A stretch of 64,000 nt of DNA from Cellulomonas phragmiteti (lineage in GTDB: Bacteria > Actinomycetota > Actinomycetes > Actinomycetales > Cellulomonadaceae), in the NCBI RefSeq assembly GCF_016862775.1, contig NZ_BONP01000005.1, positions 140,378 through 204,377 on the forward strand. Reading direction: 5' to 3'. A program made the position numbers and the translations under genes. Below the pieces are notes generated by a model. It was not told where the DNA came from, did no database searches, and worked only from the letters and a program-made list of their open reading frames with translations. Shown here piece after piece: positions 9,034 to 17,248 of the stretch. The number at the start of each line of letters is the position of its first letter. The stretch's first letter is position 1.

Positions 9034-9815
9034 GCCGGATGCGGGTCGCCGTCCACCGCAAGGCGCGCGCCGGGGCGCCGCCGGGGTTCTTCGCCTGCGA
9101 GGCCGCGGGCCTGCGCTGGCTCGCGGCGGCCGGCGGCGCGCCGGTCGTCGAGGTGCTCGCGGTGGGTGCCGACCACCTGGACCTCGTCCGCCTGACCGCG
9201 GTGCGTCCCGAGCGGGCCGCCGCGCGAGCGTTCGGTGCGGCGCTGGCGCGCACGCACGACGCAGGTGCGCCGGCGTTCGGCGCGCTCCCGCCCGGGTGGC
9301 AGGGCGACGGGTGGTTCGGGCCGCTCGACGACCCGCTGCCCCTGGACCGCGGCGACCACGCCGCGTGGGGTGCCTTCCTGGCCGAGTGCCGGATCGCGCC
9401 CGTCGCCCGCCGGCTGCGCGTCGCAGGGCTGACGACCCCCGCCGACGAGGCTGCGCTCGGGCGCCTCGCCTCCCAGCTGCACGACGGGCGCTGGGACGAC
9501 GACGACCGCCCCGCACGGCTGCACGGCGACCTGTGGCAGGGCAACGTCGTGTGGACGCCCGGCGGGGCGACGCTGATCGACCCCGCCGCGCACGGCGGTC
9601 ACCGGGAGACCGACCTCGCGATGCTCGCGCTGTTCGGGCTGCCGCACCTGGACGACGTGCTCGACGCCTACCAGGAGCAGCACCCCCTGCACGAGGGCTG
9701 GCGCGACCGGGTCGGTCTGCACCAGCTGTACCCCGTCGCGGTGCACGCGCTGCTGTTCGGCGGTGGCTACGTCGCGCACCTGCGCCGGCTGCTGCACTGC
9801 CTCGTGTCGACCTGA
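9030..9815 (+). CDS. Fructosamine kinase family protein
   Basis: About 261 residues of the aminoglycoside-phosphotransferase fold. The family marks are VHRKARAGAPPGFFACEAAGLRWL at the N-terminus, ARLHGDLWQGNVVW (catalytic loop with Asp and Asn) and LIDPAAHGGHRETDLAML (the DFG-like metal Asp). Members phosphorylate ketosamines so that Amadori products on proteins or amino acids break down. The GTG at 9030 overlaps the stop of the Lrp-type gene (GTGA), which favours coupled translation; an ATG three codons later (9039) is equally plausible. Any link with the regulator upstream is positional only. Confidence 0.88.
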   Translation: MSRMRVAVHRKARAGAPPGFFACEAAGLRWLAAAGGAPVVEVLAVGADHLDLVRLTAVRPERAAARAFGAALARTHDAGAPAFGALPPGWQGDGWFGPLDDPLPLDRGDHAAWGAFLAECRIAPVARRLRVAGLTTPADEAALGRLASQLHDGRWDDDDRPARLHGDLWQGNVVWTPGGATLIDPAAHGGHRETDLAMLALFGLPHLDDVLDAYQEQHPLHEGWRDRVGLHQLYPVAVHALLFGGGYVAHLRRLLHCLVST

Positions 9816-9981
9816 CCGCCTCGTCGCGGGGGTGCGCGGTGGTCGTGTGTGGGTGTCGTGAGGGCTGCGACCGCGCCCGGTCGGCAGCCAGGTCCACGGG
9901 TTAACCTCACGCAGCCCTCCAGGTCGCGTCCGGTGCTGCCGACAACTCAGGGGCACCACCGTCGCCGAGGGAGGTCGAGCG

Positions 9982-10656
9982 ATCACCACGCCCATCGTGC
10001 TCGTGCACGGCACACGGACGTCGTCCGCGATCTGGCACGCGCAGGTCGCCGCGCTGCGCCACGGCGGCCACCCGACGTTCCCCATCGACCTGCCCGGCCA
10101 CGGCGCGCGCAGCGACGAGCGGTTCACCCTCGAGGGTGCGCTCGCAGCGATCGACGACGCCGTGGCCGCGTGCCCCGCACCGCCGCTGCTGGTGGGCCTG
10201 TCGCTCGGTGGGTACGTCTCGCTCGCGTACGCGAGCCGGAACGAGGAGAGGCTGGCCGGTGTCGTGCTCGCCGGTTGCTCGACCGAGATCAAGGGCAAGC
10301 CGCTGCACCTGTACCGGCGGGCCTCGACCCGCGTGACGCGGTGGCTCGGCCTCGGGCAGGGGACCTGGCACGTGGTGGCCGACATGCTGCACGCGCTCGC
10401 CGGGTACTCCCCACTGCGCGACCTGCGGCGCCTCCTGCTGCCCGTGTGGGTGGTCAACGGGCAGCGCGACCCGCTGCGCCTCGACGAGCGGCGCTACCTG
10501 CGCGCGCTGCCGGGCGCACGCCTGACCGTCGTGCCACGGGCGGGGCACGACGTGAACTCGCACGCGCCCGCCGCGTTCAACCGCGTCCTGCTCGACGCGC
10601 TGAACGAGCTCGCCGTGCGCACCCCCGTGCACGGCGCCCGCCTCGTGCACGTCTGA
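9982..10656 (+). CDS. Alpha/beta hydrolase with an apparent ATC start codon
   Basis: A 224-residue alpha/beta-hydrolase. It shows the oxyanion strand IVLVHGTRTSSAIW, a GHGARSDE turn, the nucleophile elbow GLSLGGY (Ser), Asp in VVNGQRDPLRL and His in VVPRAGHDVNSHAPAAF, so the triad is complete. The best start is ATC at 9982, giving ITTPIVLVHG, which lines up with the common MTTPIVLVHG form. The sequence GAGGGAGG at 9967-9974 ends seven bases before it. The first standard codon, GTG 9997, lies inside the first beta strand and 22 bases after the Shine-Dalgarno. No ATG, GTG or TTG occurs in frame between them. The substrate is unknown. Confidence 0.82.
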   Translation: MTTPIVLVHGTRTSSAIWHAQVAALRHGGHPTFPIDLPGHGARSDERFTLEGALAAIDDAVAACPAPPLLVGLSLGGYVSLAYASRNEERLAGVVLAGCSTEIKGKPLHLYRRASTRVTRWLGLGQGTWHVVADMLHALAGYSPLRDLRRLLLPVWVVNGQRDPLRLDERRYLRALPGARLTVVPRAGHDVNSHAPAAFNRVLLDALNELAVRTPVHGARLVHV

Positions 10657-10670
10657 CGTCGCGCGCGTCC

Positions 10671-10734
10671 GACCCGGTGCACCCCTGACCCGGTGCACCC
10701 CTGACCCGGTGCACGCCTGACCCGGTGCACGCCT
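10671..10734. repeat. Four tandem copies of a 16-bp palindrome-bearing repeat
   Basis: Four direct copies with a period of exactly 16 bases: two of GACCCGGTGCACCCCT followed by two of GACCCGGTGCACGCCT, then a degenerate start of a fifth (GACGCGG). The first two contain the palindrome GGTGCACC, the last two GGTGCACG. The array fills the 120-base gap between the convergent ends of two alpha/beta hydrolase genes. It could act as a terminator cluster or protein-binding site, or simply be a slippage-prone minisatellite. Confidence 0.9.
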
Positions 10735-10777
10735 GACGCGGCGCCGCCGTGCGACCGGCGGGGCCCGGGCCGGGCGC

Positions 10778-11590
10778 TCAGTCCGACGTGGCCCGCAGGA
10801 ACGTGCGCAGCACCGAGGCGAACGCCTCCGGCTGCTCGGAGTGCACCCAGTGCCCGGCGCCCTTGAGCGTGACGAGCGTCGTGCGCGGGAACAGCCGACG
10901 CATCTGCGGGTCGTGCTCGGGTCGCACGTAGTCGGACCGGGAGCCCGCGACCCACAGCACCGGGTGGTCGAACGTCGCGCCCTCCACGTCGGGGAACCCG
11001 CCGATGACCGGGAGGTCGCGGCGCAGCAGGTCGAGGTTGGCCTGCCACCGGAAGCCGCCGCCGTCGGCGCGCAGGTTCTGCAGGAGGAACCCGCGGACCC
11101 GCGCGTCGGGGATCCTGTCGGCGAGCTGCTGGTCGGCGTCCCCCCGGCGCATCACGGCCGTGAGGTCGAGGCCCGCGAGGCTGTCGAGGAGGTGGGCGAA
11201 CTCGCCCACGTTGCCGCCCGCCGCCGGCGCGATGTCCGCGACGACCAGGCGGTCGACGAGGTCCGGGTGACGCAGCGCGAGGAGCATGGCGACCTTGCCG
11301 CCCATCGAGTGCCCGACCACGTGGGTGGGCCGGTCGGCGGCGAACCCGGCCCGCAGGTGCGCCGCGACGGCGTCGGCGGTCGCCGCGTAGTCGAAAGCGT
11401 CCGTCCAGGCCGACCGCCCGTGGTCGGGCAGGTCGACCAGCAGGGACCGGTGCTCGGGAGCCAGCGCCTTGGCGATCTGCGTGAAGTTGCGTCCCTGCCC
11501 GAACAGGCCGTGCAGGAAGACGACCGGGTCACCGGTGTCCCCCACGGTCGTGCTGCTGACGGTGCCCGGCGCGCTGCTGCTCACGGTCAC
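10778..11590 (-). CDS. Alpha/beta hydrolase, YbfF-like esterase
   Basis: A 270-residue cytosolic hydrolase. Visible motifs are [22 protein letters not shown] (oxyanion region), [14 protein letters not shown], the nucleophile elbow [32 protein letters not shown] (Asp region) and [16 protein letters not shown] (His). The order and the DLPDHGRS motif are typical of the YbfF/ABHD11 esterase group. GTG at 11590 (VTVSSSAPG) is chosen as start; a second GTG lies two codons on. A longer open frame continues upstream into the control region of the divergent clpP genes and was rejected. No gene-specific role can be given. Confidence 0.88.
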   Translation of the reverse strand: MTVSSSAPGTVSSTTVGDTGDPVVFLHGLFGQGRNFTQIAKALAPEHRSLLVDLPDHGRSAWTDAFDYAATADAVAAHLRAGFAADRPTHVVGHSMGGKVAMLLALRHPDLVDRLVVADIAPAAGGNVGEFAHLLDSLAGLDLTAVMRRGDADQQLADRIPDARVRGFLLQNLRADGGGFRWQANLDLLRRDLPVIGGFPDVEGATFDHPVLWVAGSRSDYVRPEHDPQMRRLFPRTTLVTLKGAGHWVHSEQPEAFASVLRTFLRATSD

Positions 11591-11631
11591 CGAGCCTAGG
11601 CGGTGGGGCGCGGCGCCCGCCCACGTCGCGT

Positions 11632-11674
11632 CGTCACGTGACGTGCGGCCGACGGCAGATCCGCCCTCGGCAGC
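11632..11674 (+). promoter_or_regulatory. Putative tandem PopR boxes and a 12-bp palindrome before the clpP pair
   Basis: Positions 11645-11659 read GCGGCC-GAC-GGCAGA and 11660-11674 read TCCGCC-CTC-GGCAGC. Both fit TCTGCC-N3-GGCAGA, the tandem palindrome described for PopR upstream of clpP3 in Streptomyces (10 of 12 arm bases in each), and they abut exactly as a tandem pair. Just upstream, CGTCACGTGACG (11632-11643) is a perfect 12-bp palindrome of unknown role. The boxes end 41 bases before the first clpP start. Recognition of the motif is from memory. Confidence 0.6.
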
Positions 11675-11715
11675 ACCGCCGCCGGGACGGTCCGACGCCG
11701 CCGCAGGGTGGTGCC

Positions 11716-12345
11716 ATGAGCACACGCACACCGTCTCCCCCCTTCGACGACGAGCTGCTTTCACGGCTCGCGCACGAGCGCATCGTCGTGCTGAGCACGG
11801 CGCTCGACGAGCACACCGGTCACCGCCTGGCGGCCCAGCTGGTGCTGCTCTCCGCAGAGGACCCGCGCACCGACATCACGCTGTGGATCAGCTCCCCCGG
11901 CGGCTCGGTGCCGGCGATGCTCGCGATCCACGACGTCATGCGCCTGATCCCCAACGACGTGCGGACCCTGGCCGTGGGCATGGCCGCGAGCGCGGGGCAG
12001 TTCCTGCTGTCCGCGGGCACGCCGGGCAAGCGGTTCGCGCTGCCGCACGCGCGCGTGCTGCTGCACCAGGGGTCCGCGGGCATCGGCGGCACCGCGGTGG
12101 ACGTGGAGCTGCAGGCCGACGACCTGCGCCACACGCGGGACACGGTGCTGGGCCTGGTCGCGCAGCACACGGGGCAGAGCGTGGATCGCGTGCGGGAGGA
12201 CTCGTTGCGGGACCGCTGGTTCACGGCCGGCGAGGCCCTGGACTACGGGTTCGTCGACGCGGTCGTCAGCGACCTGGACGAGGTGCGGCCGGTGCCTGCC
12301 CGGCACAGCGTGGTCGGCATCGGGGTGCCGGCGGTGGACGCGTGA
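11716..12345 (+). CDS. ClpP family serine protease, first of a pair
   Basis: A 209-residue proteolytic subunit of the ATP-dependent Clp protease. The fold-defining pieces are [44 protein letters not shown] (oxyanion loop), [15 protein letters not shown] (nucleophile Ser), [14 protein letters not shown] (catalytic His) and [16 protein letters not shown] (catalytic Asp). The triad is therefore intact. ATG 11716 is preceded by a weak Shine-Dalgarno. It overlaps the next clpP by four bases. The divergence from housekeeping ClpP (GMAASAGQF for GMAASMGA), the gene pair and the regulator next door fit the accessory clpP3/clpP4 type. The principal clpP operon, usually next to clpX and tig, is not in the window. 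Confidence 0.9.
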   Translation: MSTRTPSPPFDDELLSRLAHERIVVLSTALDEHTGHRLAAQLVLLSAEDPRTDITLWISSPGGSVPAMLAIHDVMRLIPNDVRTLAVGMAASAGQFLLSAGTPGKRFALPHARVLLHQGSAGIGGTAVDVELQADDLRHTRDTVLGLVAQHTGQSVDRVREDSLRDRWFTAGEALDYGFVDAVVSDLDEVRPVPARHSVVGIGVPAVDA

Positions 12346-12935
12346 GCGGGTACCTGGTGCCGCACGTCGTGGAACGACGCGGCAACGTGGAGCGGTCGGT
12401 CGACGTGTTCAGCCGCCTGCTGTCCGAGCGGATCGTGTACCTCGGCACGCAGATCGACGACGGCGTCGCGAACGTCCTGGTCGCGCAGCTGCTGCACCTC
12501 GAGGCGGAGAACCCCGAGCGGCCGATCCAGCTCTACGTGAACTCCCCCGGCGGCTCGACGTCGGCGATGCTCGCGGTCTACGACGCGATGCAGTACGTGC
12601 GGCCCGACGTCGAGACGACGTGCGTGGGCCAGGCGGCGTCCGACGCGGCCGTGCTGCTCGCGGGTGGCGCCGCGGGCCGCCGGTCGATCCTCGCGCACGG
12701 TCGCGTCGTGCTGCACCAGCCCACGACGCGCGGCCAGGGCACCATCCCGGACCTGATCCTGGCGGCCGACGAGGTCGTGCGCGTGCGCGCGCAGCTCGAG
12801 GAGGTGCTCGCTCGGCACACGGGCAGGGACACCGCGACGCTGCGGCACGACACGGACCGCGACCTGGTCCTGACGGCGCAGCAGGCGGTGGACTACGGCA
12901 TCGCCGACCACGTCGTGACGGCGCGGCCCCGGTGA
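12342..12935 (+). CDS. ClpP family serine protease, second of a pair
   Basis: A 197-residue ClpP paralogue starting at GTG 12342, which overlaps the TGA of the first clpP (GTGA). Motifs are [64 protein letters not shown] (nucleophile Ser, but SDAA where most ClpP have SMGA), [17 protein letters not shown] (His) and [19 protein letters not shown] (Asp). The lost Gly after the Ser is unusual for ClpP and may change peptidase activity; mixed ClpP rings often contain one weak subunit. It would form hetero-oligomers with the preceding gene product and depends on a Clp ATPase encoded elsewhere. Confidence 0.9.
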   Translation: MSGYLVPHVVERRGNVERSVDVFSRLLSERIVYLGTQIDDGVANVLVAQLLHLEAENPERPIQLYVNSPGGSTSAMLAVYDAMQYVRPDVETTCVGQAASDAAVLLAGGAAGRRSILAHGRVVLHQPTTRGQGTIPDLILAADEVVRVRAQLEEVLARHTGRDTATLRHDTDRDLVLTAQQAVDYGIADHVVTARPR

Positions 12936-12954
12936 GGCGTCCGGCGCCCGGTCC

Positions 12955-13332
12955 TCACGCCGCGAGGAGCGTGACCGTCGGTCCGGAGCTCGAAGGGCGC
13001 CCGGCCGTGGAGCGCGGGGCGAGGGCCGCGACGGTCCGGACGGGACGTGCGAGCGGCGCCGCGGGGGCGTCCAGGGCGTCGGCGATCCCTCGGGCGAGGT
13101 CCACGAGCGTCAGCCCGAGCGCGTCGGTGATCGCCGCGAGCACCTCGGACGAGGGTTCCTTGCGTCCGCGCTCGACCTCCGAGAGGTACTGCGGGGACAG
13201 GCGGGCGCGGGCGGCGACGTCCACGAGGCGCAGACCGCCCTCCTCGCGGGCGGTGCGCAGCAGCGCCCCGATGGTGCGCCGCCACGCGGACGGCCGACGG
13301 GTCCGGACCAGCGGGACGACCTGGTGCTCCAT
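12955..13332 (-). CDS. XRE-type regulator of the ClgR/PopR group with a C-terminal LLAA tail
   Basis: A 125-residue DNA-binding protein. The helix-turn-helix GGLRLVDVAARARLSPQYLSEVERGRKEPSSEVLAAI (about residues 33-70) matches the very conserved core of actinobacterial ClgR and PopR, activators of clp genes. The last residues are TVTLLAA, an ssrA-like tail. In Streptomyces, PopR and ClgR are degraded by ClpP1P2 through C-terminal alanines, and popR lies directly downstream of clpP4; here it is also downstream of the clpP pair, but convergent, 19 bases away. ATG 13332 is the start. I infer that it activates the clpP pair through the tandem boxes at 11645-11674. Confidence 0.85.
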   Translation of the reverse strand: MEHQVVPLVRTRRPSAWRRTIGALLRTAREEGGLRLVDVAARARLSPQYLSEVERGRKEPSSEVLAAITDALGLTLVDLARGIADALDAPAAPLARPVRTVAALAPRSTAGRPSSSGPTVTLLAA

Positions 13333-13419
13333 GGGCCGACGGTAACGACGGGAGCGCCGCACCGGGGGCCGATCCGCTGACGGCAGAACGGAGCCCACGC
13401 TGGGTGGCGCCGCGGGTGC

Positions 13420-14676
13420 TCACAGGTCGTGCTCCGCCAGCTCGCGGAACTCGTCGGGCACGGTCCGCACGCGCGGCATCGCGGTCGGCAGGTACCCGAC
13501 CGCGCCGCTGCCGAAGCGGGCCCGCACGGCGTCGACGGAGCGGTCGACGGCCCAGCGGGCCGCACCGGGCGCCGAGCCGGGCCGGCGCGGGTCGGCCGTG
13601 AGCAGCGGCAGCTCGAGCTGCAGCGCCGACTGCTGGACGAGGCCCGAGACGGACACCGCGAGCAGGGTGATCTCGGGCTCCGCGACGGGTTGCTCACGGA
13701 CGGCCTGCCAGACGAGCTGCTCGGCCACCTCGGTGAGGGTGAGCGTGGTCGCCACGGGTCCGGGCAGCGTCAGGGAGCGCGTGACCGAGCGCATCCCGGG
13801 GAACCGCACGCGCACCGTGACGGTCCGCGCCGCACGGTCCTTGGCACGCAGCCGGCCGGCGACGCGGTCCGCGAGCTGGCTGAGCACCTCGCGCACGAGC
13901 TCACGGGTGACCGGCTGCCGCCCGAGGGCGGACTGCGCCCCGACGGAGCGCGCCCGGCCCGCACCGGAGACCCGCCGGGGGTCGTCGTTGTGCGCCAGGG
14001 CCGACATGCGCGCCCCGACCGCGCGACCGAGCACCTGCTCCACGGCGTCCGTCGGCGTGCGTGCCAGCTCACCGATCGTCGTGATCCCGCGCTCCGCCAG
14101 CCGCGCCTCGGCGACCGGACCGACGCCCCACATCAGACCGACGGGCAGCGGGTCCAGGAACGCGCGCTCGCGCTCGGGCTCCACGACCACCACCCCGTCG
14201 GGCTTGGCGACCTGCGACGCGATCTTGGCGAGGTGCTTGGTGCGCGCGACGCCGACGGAGAGCGGCAGGCCGATCTCCTCCCGCACGCGCCGACGCAGCA
14301 GCGCCGCGATCTGCGCCGGCGACCCGAACAGGTGGGTCGATCCCGCGACGTCGAGGAACGCCTCGTCGATCGAGATGCGCTCGACCGCCGGGGTGACGTC
14401 CCCCAGGACGTCCATCACCCGATCGGCCAACGGCTGGTACTCGCGGAACCGCCCCGGGACGAAGTGCAGGGACGGGCAGAGCCTGGCGGCTCGCCAGCCC
14501 GGCATCCCCCCGGCCACCCCGTAGGCCTTCGCCTCGTACGACGCTGCCAGCACCACGCCGCCACGCGCGCTGCCGCCGACCGCGATCGGACGCCCCCGCA
14601 GGCGCGGGTCGAGCAGCTGCTCGACCGACGCGTAGAACGCGTCCAGGTCGGCGTGCAGGATCGTCGCGCCGGGCAT
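13420..14676 (-). CDS. dinB: DNA polymerase IV (DinB), Y-family translesion polymerase
   Basis: A 418-residue error-prone polymerase that extends past lesions and mismatched ends. The palm motifs are ILHADLDAFYASVEQL (first catalytic Asp), SYEAKAYGVAGGM, RISIDEAFLDVAGS (catalytic Asp-Glu) and LSVGVARTKHLAKIASQVAKPDG; the thumb helix-hairpin-helix MWGVGPVAEARLAERGITTIGELA follows, then the little-finger domain. A QLELPLL stretch near residue 352 is a good sliding-clamp binding motif. A perfect LexA box sits 15 bases before the ATG, so expression is part of the SOS response. The gene stands alone. Confidence 0.95.
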   Translation of the reverse strand: MPGATILHADLDAFYASVEQLLDPRLRGRPIAVGGSARGGVVLAASYEAKAYGVAGGMPGWRAARLCPSLHFVPGRFREYQPLADRVMDVLGDVTPAVERISIDEAFLDVAGSTHLFGSPAQIAALLRRRVREEIGLPLSVGVARTKHLAKIASQVAKPDGVVVVEPERERAFLDPLPVGLMWGVGPVAEARLAERGITTIGELARTPTDAVEQVLGRAVGARMSALAHNDDPRRVSGAGRARSVGAQSALGRQPVTRELVREVLSQLADRVAGRLRAKDRAARTVTVRVRFPGMRSVTRSLTLPGPVATTLTLTEVAEQLVWQAVREQPVAEPEITLLAVSVSGLVQQSALQLELPLLTADPRRPGSAPGAARWAVDRSVDAVRARFGSGAVGYLPTAMPRVRTVPDEFRELAEHDL

Positions 14677-14690
14677 GCAGCCCAGGCTAG

Positions 14691-14706
14691 TCGAACAGGT
14701 GTTCGA
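14691..14706 (-). promoter_or_regulatory. LexA (SOS) box upstream of dinB
   Basis: TCGAACAGGTGTTCGA fits the actinobacterial LexA consensus TCGAAC-N4-GTTCGA at every arm base and is palindromic over all but its central pair. It lies 15 bases before the dinB ATG. On the minus strand it is followed by CTAGCCT, a possible -10, which would put transcription start very near the ATG. Confidence 0.92.
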
Positions 14707-14832
14707 TCGTCGAGACCCGGCGCGGCGCCGGCGAGGCGACGACCGCGGGTACCGCGCTCGACGGTCGGTGCGGGCAACGGCACGGCGGGCCGCCCTCGAG
14801 ACCCGCCGCGCCGCACCCGGGCTCCGTGGCCG

Positions 14833-16107
14833 TCAGGCGGCCTCGCACGAGACGGTCGCGCCCGACCCGTTGCCGGTCCCCTGGAAGCCGAAGCTCGTGC
14901 TCTGACCCGCAGCGAGCCGCCCGTTCCAGGGCGCGTTGGCGACCGTGACCGACCCGCCCGTCCCGCTCACCGTCCCGTTCCAGACGTGCGCGACACCCGC
15001 GCCCGCCGGCAGCGTCACCCGGACCGCCCACCCGCCGGTGGCGGCACCGGCGCGGACCGTGACGTCGGCGACGAAGCCCTCGCCCCACTGGCTGGTGACC
15101 TGGTAGGACGCGGTGCACGCCGACGTACCCGGCGTGGGCGTCGGTGTCAGGCTGGGCGTGGGCGTCGGCGTCGGGCTGGGCGTGGGCGTCGGCGTCGGGC
15201 TGGGCGTCGGCGTCGGAGTCGGAGTCGGGGTCGGGGTCGGGGTCGGGGTGGGCGTCGGGGTCGGCTCCGCGAGCGTCAGGTTCTTCTGCTGCACCGTCCA
15301 GGCCGTCCCGCACAGGCCGCAGCTCGGGCCCACGAACGCGCGCCCGGCCTGCGTGTCCCCCTTGAGCTGCCACCGGAACCACAGCTGTGCCGCGCGGCCG
15401 AACTCGCCGCCGTTGGGCTCGTGGTAGGTGCCGCCGTGGCCGACGTTGAGGTTGCCCATGAACGCCGGCAGCCCCGCGGGCAGCTTGCCCCAGTCGTCCA
15501 TGGCGTTCGGGTACGCGATGTCGCTCGGTCCGCCGATGAAGTAGCCGATCGGGTGGTCGAGGCGGCGCAGCATGTAGTCGTCGGCGTCGTTCAGCAGCCC
15601 GCTGCTGAAGATGCCCGTCGTCGCGACGCGCGGGTCCCCGGACACGGCGTACGCCTCCAGGCCCCCGCACGAGAACCCGGCGGCACCCATCCGGGTGGTG
15701 TCGAGCCGGTTGAACAGGGCGCTCTGCGACCGCGAGTTCTCGGCGACCGCCCAGTCCATCGCCTGCGTGAGCCACGCGGAGGTCGAGCTGCCGCTGCCGC
15801 CCGGGCGCCCGTTGGAGATCACGAGGAAGCCGTGCGAGGCGATCTCCTTGAGAAAGTTCTGTGCCGATGTGCCGTCGGCGGAGCAGGCCCCGTTGCTCCA
15901 GACGACGACGGGCATCCGCCCGGCCGGCAGGTTCACGGGCCGGTACACCGTGTGGTTGGGCAGGGCGCCGGTCGTGGAGTAGTCGGCGGGGTTCGGCCCG
16001 GTGCCGCCGGGCGCCGCGGCTGCCGGCGTCAGGACGGCCGCCGCGACCAGCGCACCGGCGGACAGCACCGCGGCGAGCGCGGCGCGCCCGATCGTTCGTC
16101 GTCCCAC
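14833..16107 (-). CDS. Secreted alpha/beta hydrolase (esterase type) with Pro-Thr linker and CBM2
   Basis: A 424-residue exported enzyme. GTG 16107 has a GGAGG eight bases before it; residues 1-35 form a signal peptide ([20 protein letters not shown], cleavage near AAA-APGG). The catalytic domain shows [13 protein letters not shown], the nucleophile elbow AAGFSCGG and [11 protein letters not shown] as a possible His region, like secreted alpha/beta hydrolases related to chlorophyllase or PET hydrolase. A long Pro-Thr/Ser linker of about 50 residues follows, then a family 2 carbohydrate-binding module ([19 protein letters not shown] ... GWAVRV ... NGTVSG ... PWNG ... SFGFQG ... C) with its flanking Cys pair. 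It probably acts on an ester in plant cell walls; the exact substrate is not readable. Confidence 0.85.
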   Translation of the reverse strand: MGRRTIGRAALAAVLSAGALVAAAVLTPAAAAPGGTGPNPADYSTTGALPNHTVYRPVNLPAGRMPVVVWSNGACSADGTSAQNFLKEIASHGFLVISNGRPGGSGSSTSAWLTQAMDWAVAENSRSQSALFNRLDTTRMGAAGFSCGGLEAYAVSGDPRVATTGIFSSGLLNDADDYMLRRLDHPIGYFIGGPSDIAYPNAMDDWGKLPAGLPAFMGNLNVGHGGTYHEPNGGEFGRAAQLWFRWQLKGDTQAGRAFVGPSCGLCGTAWTVQQKNLTLAEPTPTPTPTPTPTPTPTPTPTPSPTPTPTPSPTPTPTPSLTPTPTPGTSACTASYQVTSQWGEGFVADVTVRAGAATGGWAVRVTLPAGAGVAHVWNGTVSGTGGSVTVANAPWNGRLAAGQSTSFGFQGTGNGSGATVSCEAA

Positions 16108-16217
16108 AGGGGTACCTCCGAGAGTGGGGCCCGCCGCAGCGGGCAGGTTCGCATGTGCACTCACCGTCGCTGCAGTCACGACAAATGTCGAGCGATCGGG
16201 CACGGCTCGGCGACGAC

Positions 16218-16227
16218 GAAACGTTTC
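16218..16227. promoter_or_regulatory. Perfect palindrome GAAACGTTTC, possible LacI-family operator
   Basis: A perfect 10-bp palindrome with the AACGTT core typical of LacI/GalR operators, 111 bases before the start of the secreted esterase gene and in the only gap where its promoter could lie. No LacI-type gene is nearby, so the regulator would be encoded elsewhere. Confidence 0.35.
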
Positions 16228-16243
16228 CGCCCGCGGGCGGACG

Positions 16244-17191
16244 TCAGCGACGCCCGCCCAGCGGCCCCCGGTGGGGGTCGTCCGCGGCCACGTAGTGCGT
16301 CACCCACGTCGCCGCCTCGGGCCACGACGGCGTCATCAGCTGCACCAGCCGGTCCTGGGCGAGCGGCCCCAGAGCGGTGTGCACCTCGAGGAACGTCGCG
16401 CGCGCGGCCTGCCGCGGCCAGGTCGACGGCAGCAGGTGCGCCGGCAGGTCCGGGTCGGTCAGCGCGAAGCGACGCCACCCGTCCATGAGCGTCGCGCGCG
16501 CGACCAGGGCCCGTGCGGGACCCACCGTCCCCGCGCGCACCTGCGCCCGGAGCCCGGCGTGCTCCTGCGTGAACGCCCGGTAGGCCGCCGCGACCCCCGC
16601 GAGGTCGTACGCGGCGGCCGGACCGCCCGGGCCGCTCTCGTCCTCGAACCGCGTCTCCATGACGGACCACCGCGCACCCGGGACGTCGTCGAGCAGGTCG
16701 CGCATCGCGTCACGCACCGGCGACGGGTCGGTGCCCGGACTGATCCACACGCTGTCGTACAGGCGGGCGAACCCGAGCGCACCCAGGGCCTTGCGGACCG
16801 CGTGACGCTGCGACTGGCGCGGCTCGGGCAGCGAGAACGCGACCATGAGCCAGCGCCCGGTCGCCTGCCGCGGCTCGGCCCCGAACGCCAGGAAGTGGTG
16901 CATCGTCGACCGGTGCCGAGCGATCGTCGGGGGCGTCACGTGGTAGCGCGGGGTCCGGCCCTGCTCGGCCACCGCGACCAGTCCGCGCCTGATCAGGCGC
17001 GACAACGCGGCACGGGCGCTCGCCGGGCTGATCCCGAACTCGCCCAGCACCGCGACCACGGCGGCCGAGGGGAACGCGGCGTCGGACGAGTCGAGGTACT
17101 CCCCGAGCACCGTGGTCAGCAGGTGCTGCGGGTTCGGACCCGCCTGCATCCGCGGCGCGTCGGGTGCTGCCACCTCCGCGCGCGCCTCCAC
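16244..17191 (-). CDS. PaaX family transcriptional regulator
   Basis: A 315-residue regulator (shorter if it starts at ATG 17149, [11 protein letters not shown]). The N-terminal winged helix ([64 protein letters not shown]; about residues 24-90) matches PaaX, a GntR-like repressor of phenylacetyl-CoA degradation, and the middle part [41 protein letters not shown] is the family's second conserved block. No phenylacetate genes occur in the window, so the target is unknown. It lies upstream of the CBM2 esterase on the same strand, 136 bases away. Confidence 0.88.
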   Translation of the reverse strand: MEARAEVAAPDAPRMQAGPNPQHLLTTVLGEYLDSSDAAFPSAAVVAVLGEFGISPASARAALSRLIRRGLVAVAEQGRTPRYHVTPPTIARHRSTMHHFLAFGAEPRQATGRWLMVAFSLPEPRQSQRHAVRKALGALGFARLYDSVWISPGTDPSPVRDAMRDLLDDVPGARWSVMETRFEDESGPGGPAAAYDLAGVAAAYRAFTQEHAGLRAQVRAGTVGPARALVARATLMDGWRRFALTDPDLPAHLLPSTWPRQAARATFLEVHTALGPLAQDRLVQLMTPSWPEAATWVTHYVAADDPHRGPLGGRR

Positions 17192-17248
17192 GTCGCCAAC
17201 CTACTGCCGCCGCCCGCGGCACGGAGCCCCGGGCGGCGCGCACCGCAG

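Noticed and set aside
10671..10734. Tandem repeats as a CRISPR array
   Set aside because: Units of 16 bp with no spacers and no cas genes nearby; this is a simple tandem repeat.
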